Assembly: GCF_026151205.1 (NCBI RefSeq) | Contig: NC_087080.1 | Location: 10,339,837 to 10,403,836 of the forward strand | DNA: 64,000 nucleotides | Origin: Bolinopsis microptera | Lineage: Eukaryota; Ctenophora; Tentaculata; Lobata; Bolinopsidae | Direction: 5' to 3' | Part shown: positions 23,100 to 35,700 of the stretch, piece by piece | How positions within the stretch are numbered: the first letter of the stretch is position 1 | Layout: the number at the start of each line of letters is the position of its first letter | The notes under the pieces: generated by a model | What the model was told of the DNA's origin: nothing | Seen by the model: the letters and a program-made list of their open reading frames with translations, nothing else | Database searches by the model: none | Position numbers and translations under genes: made by a program

Positions 23100-26000
23100 T
23101 TAAGACACCGGAACCAAGCTTTCCTCGCTGACTCCATGCCCAGTAGATTGATGGGTCTGCCAATCTCCAGCTCCCTCGGGATCCAACCCTCCTTCCCCTC
23201 CCACCTTCACGGTAAAACTCTCAGCAGCCTTGTTAGCATCATGATCCTTCACTGTGAAACTAGTGCTAGTAAGGGAGGTGAACTCCTCTGAAATATTGTT
23301 CCCTTTCTCCCTTTCTTCGCCCTCTTCACCCTCTTCACCCTCTTCACTTTCTTCCCCTTCTTCCTCCTCTTCAACCACATGTTCGTCCGGTGCCGCCTCT
23401 TCCGACTCCACTTCCTCTGTTTTAGTGGTCGCGATGGGTATCTGCTCCACCTTGAAGGCAACCTTGCTCGGGACAGCACTAGCGGAGTCATAAGGTCGTC
23501 TCCGGGGCTGCACCTCCATTTCTCGCTGCTTCATCCGACGCTGCAGGACTCCGTCTCTCTTTTTGGGTTTGTTGTCGCTGAAGATGTCGAGTCTGCTGTC
23601 GAGGAGAGAGGATCCGACCAGCCAATATGTGTCGATTATTGTGTCCTCCTGAGGTAAAAGATAGTCGGTTAAATGAGGGTTAAAGAATTCCAAACATTTA
23701 AAGTCTAACTCCGAAACTTGTTCAAAAACATGATAGTGTAACAGAAAGGTTCGAGTGATTCTTAGACCGAATTTAAAATCTACAAACTAGATAATTTTAA
23801 TCTGGGATGGAGATTTCATTAATGTTATCCGAGATTAGATTAACAAAACCATTATAAACTGCAGGTTGGTCTTTAAATTTCCACTCTCATATGATAGCTA
23901 GCTGAACGGAGATGTTTATTTTGTACTGAGATGACCGACTTACTATCTTAAACTGCCCCCTGAAGAGTGTCTCGAAGATTCCCGTGTCCGCCAGAAAATT
24001 CCTCGTGTAGTTCGTTATCAATATCCTCATAGCTGAAATGTATATACATAATATATACTATATAGGGGAGATAATATGTGTGATGTGATCCAACGGCGCG
24101 GGACTCAAAAGCCCGATTTACCGTAATACCGTAATAGTATTAGTCCCAATCTAGGTACCGAACTATTTTCCCTTCCTCCAAACTGTACGATAAATCAACA
24201 ACAAAAATTGTTAATCGTGCACACTTTTTGGATGATAAAGGTCAAGCCTTAAGGTTATGACCGTGACCCTTTAAGTTGCTACACGTTTCATATCCCTTTC
24301 GTGCACGCGAAGTGCACACTCTGACCGGAGTTGAACACGTGTCACATGACTTTGCGGGGTGCCATACAAATCAGGACGCTCGTGCAGGAGGTTATCAGCT
24401 TGGTTAACGAAAGATTCGCAACTGGTGTATAGTATGAAATAACAAATTGCAGCCCTCTTGCATGAAAGTTAAAACAGCGTCAAACGTTCCAATTGGTTGA
24501 TTTTATCAGAAAAACTAAATTTTGCTGTTTCAGTTTGCAACTAACCGGCAACAGTAAAGGATATTAATTTATCAAAATGTTTTATTGATATTACCTTGAC
24601 TTCTTTCCTCCATAGCGGTCGCGAGGTTAACCGTCTCTCCAAACACACAGTATTTAGGAATCTTCATCCCTATCATACCCACAGACACTGGTCCTGTTGC
24701 CAACCCAATTCTGAGCTTCACCTACGAGATATAAATACTAATAGTGTGATTGGTTTACTTAATTGGTCTGAATATTAGCATCATCACAAACCTCCTTTTA
24801 GCAGACATTGTATGTACGGACATGATAAGGGACGCAAATGTTTTTTTGACGTACACTACATGGTAACTGGACTTTAATTTGGGCGGACATTACATGAACT
24901 GTAAGCCCTCCAGTCTTCACGTAATCTCCGATAAAGAAGTCAATTCTAGTACTGAATTTGCCTTGCCCACTGCCCAGGTAACATAGCAATTCTTTCAGCA
25001 GTTTCATTATTATTAGTCTGAATATATATGTGAATTTCAGATCAAACGCCACGGAAGCAGAACTGGAATTAAAAGTGTTTTAATAAAATGCTAGTCATAT
25101 GTTTTATGACGACGCTTTGTAGTTCTGCCTTATATTATAGTTCTGGAACATGTACTGTTCAGATTCTAGGTTTAATAGATATATTCAGACTGGTTAAATG
25201 GACAATGGTGAATGGGGAATTGGAACGCCTTGTGGTTTGCAAATATGTTCAAATTATTGCAGTGCGAATTCTTTTTGATAAATTAGTACTTGACTTCCTC
25301 TGTACATGCTCCAAAATCATTTCTCAATTTACAGAGATTATATACGGGGTGGTTCTTTAACTTCCCTATCATTCTTTTGACAAACTACCTGAGACTCGAG
25401 TACCAGCAAACAGCGAAACTACCGTCTGGTTTTCGTTACCTATTTCATGAACTTTAAAGCACCACCTTTACATTTAACAAGAATATTCATGACTTTTTTA
25501 TCAAGTGTTTCCTTTTGATTAATTGCGGTTGTCGAGCAATATTTGATCAAGGTCATGACTATTTCATGGCTCATTATACCATCAACCAGTTAACCATCTT
25601 GGGATCTGCAAAGTACTGTAAAATTGAAGCTTAAACACTTCCTTTATAATTATATCATGTTAGAAAGCTCATGGACATGCTGAACTAGGGTTTAACAGTT
25701 AAATAGTGACCAGATTTAAAAAAATCAAATGAATAAAAAATTTTAAATAACCAGACTTACCTCACACATAGACTCATTTTCGTGGTCCAGGTTCTGAATC
25801 TGTCCGAGCATGTCGAGTGCCAGGTGAGCAATGTTGGTAACACTCTCACTGGTTGCTTTACTGCCACAGGTCGGGAGACCTGTGACTGCCACGTAGGCGT
25901 CTCCCACCGTGTCAGCCTGTTGTCCTTAGGGTCAGTAAGTGGCAATATTAATAGGCACGTGCACGTGCATAATGTGGTCCACGTGCACGTGCACAATGTG

Positions 26001-26705
26001 ACCCACGTGCACGTGTAGCTATCTGGTGATCGAGATTGTTCTGTGAAGCACAAACGTATTTGCATGCGTGATCAATTTCAAACACACAACCACGACAATT
26101 TGTACGGCTATAATACCTAAAGTGCTATTAAATTTAATGGTCGCAGCAGTTTTTTTTAACAGTTTTAACAGCGAAGTATTTTATCTGGAATTCAGTTATT
26201 TCTGGGGGATTGTTAACGATGGCATAGTGCATACTGACCCTTCTAGCTCTCTAAAATGGGTAAAAACATTTTTAGTCATATGTTATTTTGACCTTCCAAG
26301 CGTTCATATCTATTTGCTCTAAAATAACTATATTTAATATTAGAATTAGCTCAAGCTGTATTGTATATTTTAGCTGCATTTCGAGCTATGATATCCTTGA
26401 TATCCACCTTAAGAATTTGAAGGTGTATATTATATTTGAAGGTGATATTATATTTATAGCGAATGATCTACAAAACTATGTGGTTGAAATTAGAGAAAGT
26501 CTAGGGAAACACATTATGGTACCTTACAAAATATGTGGTTGAAATTAGAGAAAGTCTAGGGAAACATATTATGGTACCTTAAAAGCGTCATATTTGTCCG
26601 TGAGCTTGTCGATTAAACAGAATAGATAGTTGAGAAGATTCACGACTTCTGTGGCTGAGTGGTAGCTGGAGATCAGGGTAAAGTTAACGATATCCGCGTA
26701 TAAAA
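23100..26705 (-). CDS. Cyclase exons 14-18: catalytic domain and acidic tail
   Basis: Exon 14: LYADIVNFTLISS (metal Asp). Exon 15: KADTVGDAYVAVTGLP (second metal Asp). Exon 16: LRIGLATGPVSVGMIGMKIP and YCVFGETVNLATAMEE, where canonical cyclases have N-x-x-x-R; here Arg is Ala. Exon 17: MRILITNYTRNFLAD. Exon 18: TYWLVG, then a ~165-residue tail with a Glu/Gly-rich block (EEEEEGEESEEGEEGEEGEE). The tail is not a recognised domain. Confidence 0.9.
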
Positions 26706-29700
26706 CTGAAAAATGGGGTGTTAGAGAGAAGAGGTATTTGCTTTTTAAAATTTAACTAAGACAACACTCTCGCCCCCCCCCCCCCCCCCCGGTCCCAACC
26801 CCCTAATGATATCATTAGATACACCTACATGAGAAGTAAGTAGGCTTGAAAATGGCCGACAAAAGCTCTCATCCATACCTGACACAGAGTCGAATATCTC
26901 AGGTGTAACTGTGATGTGATTCTTCAGTTTCTTAGCTATATCAGCTGGCACCAACTTGTAAATCAAATCATCTGAGCGCTGTTTTTCTCTGCTTAAAACC
27001 TCTGTTAGCTTCGTCAGCTGAACCGTGTTTTGAGTCTGAACTTTTACCAACGAGTACGTTTTATCTGCAAATATTGGGGGTTGTGAAATTTACCACTACT
27101 GGCGACTTTATGCAATTTTAATCAGGATGTTTAAATCTTGGTAAGATTCATTTCCCCACAGTAAAGTCAAACTAGATGGGCGGAATATTTATCACAACAA
27201 TTCTAATTTTAATTCGAAGGTTTAGCAGCACAAAATGAGTACCTTACTATATTAATACCTAGTATATAATACATATTTGATAAACTTTTATATTAGTGAT
27301 TTATCTTCGTCTTATAAAAAACCTAGGGTTCTAACTCTAAGAAACTGGAATTACTCACATTCTTTTTTATCCTAAAATCTATGACCATACAATGCTTCAG
27401 AAAGGTAACTTTGTAGAAAGTATGGAACTCTACTCATTTATCACAGCCGTCTTCATTCATCAGATGAGCCCCAAGTTATAGGTATCGTTAGTAATATTAG
27501 ACAGTTTTTGGGTTTTCCAAATAGTTTCTGATTATTCTGATTTGCGACAAATGATATTGCACTGTTAGGATAAACGACGTTTCAAAGTAACAACTTCTTA
27601 TTCATGCTGACAAAATTGGTAAATATGTGAGAAAACTGTCTCATAAAATTTATTAATCAAAAATGGCTAAACGACAACAAATTGTTCAAATACTCGACTA
27701 AAATTAGAATCAAAATCTATATATATACACCACTACTCGATCTGCTATTCAATAAACTTAAAACATCCACTAAGTCTAAACAGCAAGTACGTGATTGTGA
27801 TCGTGTGATGGAATGACATGTACAGTGATAACAGATGATAAGATGTAAGTGATAACAGATGATAAGGTAAAAGATACAATACATGTGAGATGGTGTATAC
27901 ACAATGTGAGTGAAATTATAGTGAGTGGTTACTGATTGTGAGCGAGATGTGAAAAAACATTAAAAATTACTACTGCTAGAAAACTGAAACTGTATGCAAT
28001 AAAAAGGGAATGAAACTAAAATATCTAAAATTCTTCAGTACTAGCTATGATAAAACGTTTAATAGTATCCAGTTTTTCTCTCTTGTTAATTGTAGGGTTC
28101 AGATTAATAATAAACATCGCTTCGAAAATCTTTCTTCTGACAGTATTGGGCTCAATTCTTAAAATATCTACTTCTAAACTGGGATTTAACCCCTCATGAC
28201 AGCTCGAATAATGTATGGCAAAAGCTTGACTAACATTAGAAGGGGTAGCAGGGTAGGTAGCGTAACGTAAGTGTTCTCCTACACGAGCATGTACTTTCCT
28301 ACTGGTTTCTCCAACGTACAGCTGGTCACATAATTTACACTTAATCTTATATACAACATTCTTCACTTCACAATCTTTATTACAAACTATCAAAGGACAA
28401 ATTTTACATGAATTAATACTGCACACACGTTTATCATACGGTCTGTTACTACATAAAATATTTCTCAATTTCGAAGTAGGTTTAAAGTTTACTTTAATAG
28501 GTAAATTGTTCTGCTTTACATAATTTCTAATCTTATTGCTAGTACTGTCCGAAATAAAATCTAAATTAAGAACTGTCCTGGAATCATCCTCAACACTCTG
28601 ACGCCTGTTAGAATTACTACTGTTACAATAACGTCTTGGGTTCTGGTACCCGTTTTTCTGTAATAGATCATCAAGGAGTCTGAGAGAGTGCTCCTTTTCC
28701 GCTGGGCCAGATGAGATACGGCAAGCCTCGCTATATAGGTTCTTCACTGTATTAATCTTAACAGACTCAGGATGGCAAGAGTTGTTGTGCAGGGTAATAT
28801 CCTTTTGTTGCGGCTTGCGGTACAATCTGCTGGTTAATTTACCGTTTGGCTCGATCCGGACCTCAGTGTTCAGGAAGGGGATAAAATCGTCCTGTTGTTC
28901 TGGAAAGTCGACCTCCCACTTCAACTTTTTGTCCGGATCTTGGTCTGCAATCTGTTGAACCAGAGCAAGGGCTTCTTCTTTCGTCTCTGCAGTACTGGCA
29001 GCATCATCTATGTAGCGTTTGTAGAAGTTCGATAAGTATACCGATAGGTAGTGTCGATCGGTGTAGATAGAGTTCTTCTCGAACTTGTACACTCTAATGA
29101 TGGCACAGAAGGGCCCTGGCCTCAAACCCATGAACAGACCATCCTGCTGTAGCCAGAGAGTCCTGTTATACACAAAGAAAGAGTTGGTAAGGATGTGTAG
29201 TAGGATCTCATGAATGTCTGTCAGGCTGAGTCCCATCAGGTCCAAACTGTCTCGGTGCTCTGTAGCTAGCTCAATGACATCGTCTATACAGCCCTGTACG
29301 TTTATGTTAGTGTATAAAGCTGAAATATCCGCGGCAAAGAACTTTCTCCTGGCAAGCTGTTCCTGAGAGATCTGGCGGAGCATCTCTATGTGCTGGATTA
29401 AATTACTCAGGTGACTAGGCACCTCATTAAGGAGAGGTTTAAGAATGGTCGTCACTAGCCAACTGAGTCTCTCTGTAGGTGAGTCCACGCAGCTGATGAT
29501 GGGTCTAACCTTAACCTGCTCAAGAGGGATCGTCGAGCGGAAGCTCTCCGGAGGGTTCTTGTGGGTCTTGATTTGGACGTACATGACTGGGAGGCTGACA
29601 TGGTCAGGAACTCTGATCCGTCGTTTGTAGTCGTCGTCAAGGTTCCGCTGTGATGAGATCTTCTTCCACAGGTTATTCGACTCCTTCACCAGGTTCTCCG

Positions 29701-32700
29701 TCTTCTTCTTGATGAGCTGTGTGAGCTGTTGAGAGGTGGGTTCCGCTACTGAGACAGTTTTACCGTTGATTTTTCTCGTGGGAAGCACACGCTGGTACAC
29801 AGCTGTCTCCTGGAGGTGATTCTCTGTTAGATGCCGATGTGTGTCCTTAGTTGTCACCACAAACTCACCGCACTTGTCTGATACCGACACGTGTAACGTC
29901 CTGTCTGTCAGAAGGGAGCGTAAACCATCTTTCTGAAAACGAGTGAGGTTATCCTGTGGGTTGGTGTTAGTCACGAGGTCCTGTACAAAGCGGTTAAACT
30001 GTGCCAGCTTGTCCTCTAAAACCGGGTGAGTGGGGTCAGGTGTACTGGTGAATGGTGAGGGAAAGGGACACAATCTCCTCACTTTGCTGGAACTCGACTC
30101 CTCGGTGGGCTCAATCGGGGCACTAACTTCCGCACTAGTGTCTGAGTTGGCACGTTGAGTGATAGCGTGTACGTGTTTGTGTCTGATCTTAAACACACAC
30201 TGAGCGATATCAACGGCAACTTTATCCTTGAATGACTGGTCAATTCGCGGAGACACGGCGAAGTTAGGTCCGAGAGCTAAAACTGACTTCTGCTGCTCGG
30301 AGACACTGTCGATGTTGAGAGTAGTGACTCTGTCGTCAGCAGGTTGAGTAGTGGATGGAGGAGGAGGAGGAGTAGGAGGGTAGTATTTCTCCAACAACCA
30401 AGAAAACTTCTTCTGTAAACGGTCCTTATAATGCTGCTTAACATAACGCTGGTGTTCCTCGCAAATAGTAGCAATACTGATGAAAGTAGAATGGTCCACT
30501 TTATGAAATAAACTGTCCTTCAACTGTAATAAATCACGTTTTCTGTCTGCAATAAACTGATACTGATATGATATGTGCTGTTGCAATGATAATGTTCTTA
30601 TTCTGTGCTGATAACGTGTTACACTGCCAGAATTCTGCCTCATCGGAAACAATGATGACTGATTAAACGTAGTACTGTTCAACATAAATACAGGAAAAAC
30701 TTGCTGTCGTTTACAGCAAGTAATATTGTTATTTGAGAGAATAGCACAGATATAACAGTATCCGACTATGTTAGGACAGTGCTCATTAAATATTGCTCAG
30801 CTTTTTGATACATTTTTAGTATATTTTCGGTATATTTTTGGTTTATTTCTGGTCTATCTCTGGTCTGCATGGCTCGACCTTTTTGTGGCTTTAATCAATC
30901 ATCAAACGTATAAAAAGGTAATGTTTCCAAATTACAGACATTCTGCATCACTAGTTGAGCTGCTCTTTGCTCGACTTTTAAATAAAGAAACATTATGTCA
31001 CCTCCCCAACTATGGTAAAATCAAATATTAGAGAAGACAAATTGGGAGTAAACAACATTTTCTTGAGTTCACGTAATATGGTTTAAAGCGTAAAATTGTG
31101 TTGCCTTAAAGGTCGGATATAACTACAAATTGGTGTCTTGCGCACATTTAGTAGCTCCTTCCTCGCTCCATTATTTAATGAAGATTGACCCCACCTCATA
31201 CTAGCTGTCAAATCTAATATCAAAGCGGACAAAGTCTACCAATTCTCAGTCGTTTACGTCACACTTTAAACAATGTTTTAAAAGCCCCAACAAATTTATG
31301 AAATTTAACAACTAGTACCTGGGTAGGGAGGGAGGTTCAAAAATCCAAAATATCGTCAAATAATTAGAAATAATTTTATCTGTTGCTTTTAAAGCTCAAT
31401 AACGACCAAAAAAGTTTCAATTTCCGACTGAGCTGGTAACCATCGACACATATTTTTTAACAAGTAAAAACATCAAAATTATAAGATTTATTATAGTCGT
31501 TCAGTTTATCACTTCGAGATGGCAGGGCCTACTCTCATGCTGTCTATAGGTGATAATTAATTCTGAAAAACTAGAGACAACTGGGGAATGATCCCAGAAC
31601 CTCGACATTTCGCGTGCCTTGCTCTACCAATTGAGCTACTGACCCTGATTCCCAGAGCGAAATCACCAGTCATATACAGCACAATTTCATGCTTTGTGTG
31701 GAATATCATTTATCGTTCAGTTTACTTATAGTAGATATTTTTGCTCAGTTTTGAGTATTTTTATTTTTGTTTAGACTTCTATTATAGTAAGTGAACAGTC
31801 TCTTGCAACTGGTCATTTCGTTTATCAGGCAATATAAAGCTAAATATCTCAATAAATACCCTAACGACTGTTTGTTAATTATTCCTGTAATGACATGTTA
31901 TGACCCGGAGGAGATAGTTTAAAAGTTTAAACATATAACTATAAGACAAGTTCACGCCACAATTATGGTCAACATGTCCACGAAGTTATTTGATTTCATG
32001 GGTGAAGTATGAATGGTGTGACCTAAATTTAGATCAAAAATATCGTTATTTGATAACGTAAACGCAAATCCAATTATTTGAAATATAACCGATGAACTAC
32101 TACCGATGAACTGGTCGCTTATATGCACTGGTTGCTCGATCAAGGAGCCATTATATTCTTGAATAATTTTGGTTCTTGGGGAATGGGTAAACAAATATAT
32201 TCAACAACAACTAAGTAATGAAATAATACTTACTTATATTAGCCCAGAAAAGAAAAGGCTCAACCAAGGCAATAAAAATGAGTGCAGTCACGGTAATCCC
32301 AATCAACATGTTGGCGTTTCGTCTAAAATCGTCAATGTTGTTCAACATTGCCCGCCCCAAGATGTTCTGAACTGTTTTAAGCTGCTCGTTGTACAAACTT
32401 ATCACTGAAATAAGAAATGAAGGTAGGTAAGTGTTGGATGATAATGAAGATTGTAACAGGAACGGGGTTTTTGAAGGCCGAATTTTCTATTTTTTAAAGT
32501 TGACCGTGTTTGGTGTTTCCGGCGATCATAAAATCAACAGTTCAATAATTCTAGGATTTTGTTAAAAGGATAAATTAGATATATAATATAATATATACCT
32601 TGGCTTTTGAGTGCTGAGCGCGATAATTCCCGACAGCTTGCTGGAGGGAACGCGTGGGCACGAAAAAGCCAAGGTATTATGTATTATAATACATTCCGGT

Positions 32701-35700
32701 TCCGATTGGAAAGGGTGTAATGTGATACGTGCGCATGATACAATATAGTCAGAATTCACACACAAGCACTCTTGTTGTCGGATCCTATCTACAGAAACAA
32801 CTATCTGTTTGGTCTACTGAGAAACCTATTTTGATAGATCCATTGGCACTCAACAACTATGATTTTAAGCGGCCAGGTAGCGCAGTTGGTTAGAACGCCT
32901 GTCTTACAATCGTTAGGTTGCGAGTTCGAAACCCACTGACTGCCTGGTCGTGGGGTGAGCGTCGTCGACGTTCAGCTAAGGATCATGAGTGGTCTATGCA
33001 GCCCCCCGGTCTACTCAGCCGAATACTCGAGAAATCGGGTGTGAGGGTTAAATGAGGAGCTGCACATTGCAGCAAAGTCTCGGACGAAGAAAGTATGGTA
33101 CACACTACCTTAACCGTCACTGGCCAAAAAGATCCTTCGGCTTCCTGTAATTGGCTGGTTGCACTTGTGTAACATTGTGGCTGTTGGAATACACCGAAGT
33201 AAAATAAGTGTCTAGATAAAAAAAAATGACATAATATCTTGCTGTACTGCATCGTCAAAGTTTTTATAAAGTGTGTAATATATATATTACACACTATATA
33301 TAGAACGCCATGCACATGGTGTTATTTGTTTTGAAACTTGCCGCTAGCCAGTCTGAGTCTAAGGTATGCTGATAATACCTTCGCTTCCCTTGCGGGATAT
33401 ATCTGCAAATTATCAGCTCTCAGTGTCCACGAGTTTTAGTGGATATAATTCCCGGAAGGTATTATAACCGGTCAATAAAATACGGCTGATAAAAATAAAA
33501 GCTCAGCGTTTTATTCGACCGATCATTCTGGAAGGAACATTTTCATTTGAAACAATGCTGAACCATGCTATCTTTGATTAGATTCTATCCAGTCCAATAT
33601 TGGCAGCCAATGATGATCAAGAATCTAACCACGTGACGGTACGTGATGCGTTAGGTTGATCCTTCGATCCCTTTTATATAAGTATATAGTTCTCATTAAA
33701 TCACAAGTGATGACCACGAGAGGAGGATCATTCTAACGTTCAAGACTGGAACCCAGTACCCAAGCAAAGTTTGTGGGGGGGGGGGGGGGGCCTCGTCGCT
33801 ATATTCGTCATCGAATTTTGGGCTTTTTGTAGTTTGTCGAAAAAGTTAGATCTAATTTCCACCAATGTCGAAAATTGCGGAAAATGCCACTACTCACTAG
33901 TTCTTTGTAATTTCTCCCTTCACCATTCTCATAATAAATTGCTAGTGGCAATAACTCCCCCGCCCAATAACTTTCAGTGACCACTATATAGCGGGGGGGG
34001 GGGGGGGGCCAATGGCATAAAATGGCATAAAATGGCATAAAATGGAGACTTTTTCTATGGAGAAAATGGAAAAACCCATGAGTAATTCTCCATTTTCTCC
34101 ATTTTATGCCATGAATTTTGTCTTCGAAATTTCATCTTTAACACCATTTAACACCTAAATTGGACATCCTAACATGTTTATTTACGCTTACTAGGGGCGT
34201 AACAAGCTTATGAAAGCTCATAGTAGGCTACTAGATGCTTATACTAGGTTAGTAGAGGCACACTTCAGGCAAACTCATAATTACTCAAGCCTAGTGTAAA
34301 GTTATTTCTACAGGCTACAGCAGGAGTGAGTAATAGGGGAGAGGGGGGGGGGGGGGTACCAATGGCATAAAATGGCATAAATGGCATACGTTTTATGGCA
34401 TAAATGGAAATTTTTATTGGCCAATTCTCCATTTATGCCATGAATTTAGGTCTTCATATTTGACTTTAAATTCGCAAATTATTATTAGTACTTGAATAAG
34501 AGACATGTTTCATGCTTTATAACGCTTGGAATGATTGTTAAAGATTCATATGACAAATAAAGAAAATAGAAATGTATTATATCAAAAATGGCATAAATGG
34601 CATACGTTTTATGGCATAAATGGAAATTTTTATTGGCCAATTCTCCATTATGCCATTTATGCCATTGGTACCCCCCCCCCGGGGAGAGTAATAGGCACTG
34701 AGAAGTGAGACCTACATCCTCGACAGTCGAAACAAGTTCGCACTGCAAAGGGGAGGCCTGCCTTCCGAGATCGCATTACCAGGGGGAAGCCTCGAGTCCA
34801 AATTTGTGTATCGAGGGGTAGGTGCAGACTTCGATAAACCGAAAAACTAAAAAAATATTTTCGGCTAATAATGAAGAGGGTAGCATGAAACGTGGAGAAA
34901 AGTGGTTTTTAGAAAAACTTTGAAAAATTTTGACTTAGAAAATTTTCGGCCCGAGTCATTCTCGATACGTACCTCTCGTATCGAGAGCTCCCGATTCCGA
35001 GCTCGTGTTGCAAAGGGGAGGCCTGCCTTCCGAGATCGCATTACCAGGGGGAAGCCTCGAGTCCAAAATTGTGTACCGAGAGGCAATTTTCTAAGTCAAA
35101 ATTTTTCAAAGTTTTTCTGAAAAACACTTTTCTCCACGTTTCATGCTACCTTGTTCATTATAAGCCGAAAATATTTTTTCCGTCAAAATTTTTCAAATTT
35201 TTTCTGAAAACCGCTTTTCTCCACGTTTCATGACCGGGTAGCACTACCCTGTTCATTATTTGCCGAAAATATTTTTTCGGTTTTTCGAAGTCCACACCTT
35301 CCCCTCGATACACAATTTTGGACTCGAGGTAATGCGATCTCGGAAGGCAGGCCTCCCCTTTGCAACACGAGCTCGGAATCGGGAGCTCCCGATACAGGAG
35401 GTACGTCTCGAGAACGACTCGGACCGAAAATTTCTAAGTCAACATTTTTCAAATTTTTTCTGAAAACCACTTTTCTCCATGTTTCATGATACTCTGTTCA
35501 TTATTGGCCGAAAATATCTTTTTTTTAAATAATTTTTCTCGAAATTCTAAATTTTTCAGGTTTTCAATGGCATAAAATGGCATAAAATGGAGACTATTTC
35601 TATGGAGAAAATGGAAAAACCTATGAGTAATTCTCCATTTTCTCCATTTATGCCATTGGCCCCCCCCCTATATAGCGTGACCAAATGCCAATGAATTGTG

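Larger units (their letters stand above)
33993..35668. mobile_element. hAT-like non-autonomous element with G-run termini
   Basis: Termini are a G homopolymer followed by CCAATGGCATAAAATGGC and its inverted copy ending in a C run. The 8-bp TATATAGC flanks both ends (33985-33992, 35669-35676). An 8-bp duplication fits the hAT superfamily. The interior holds other elements (34338-34685 and the 34.74-35.52 kb foldback), so it is a nested composite. No transposase frame. Confidence 0.65.

Noticed and set aside
30686..30780. Hammerhead ribozyme upstream of the Penelope-like ORF
   Set aside because: A hairpin is present but I could not find the CTGATGA and GAAA core elements in the right order.
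32870..32946. tRNA-Val gene
   Set aside because: The loop reads CTTACAA, but the anticodon stem is mismatched and the acceptor strand is displaced; SINE head instead.
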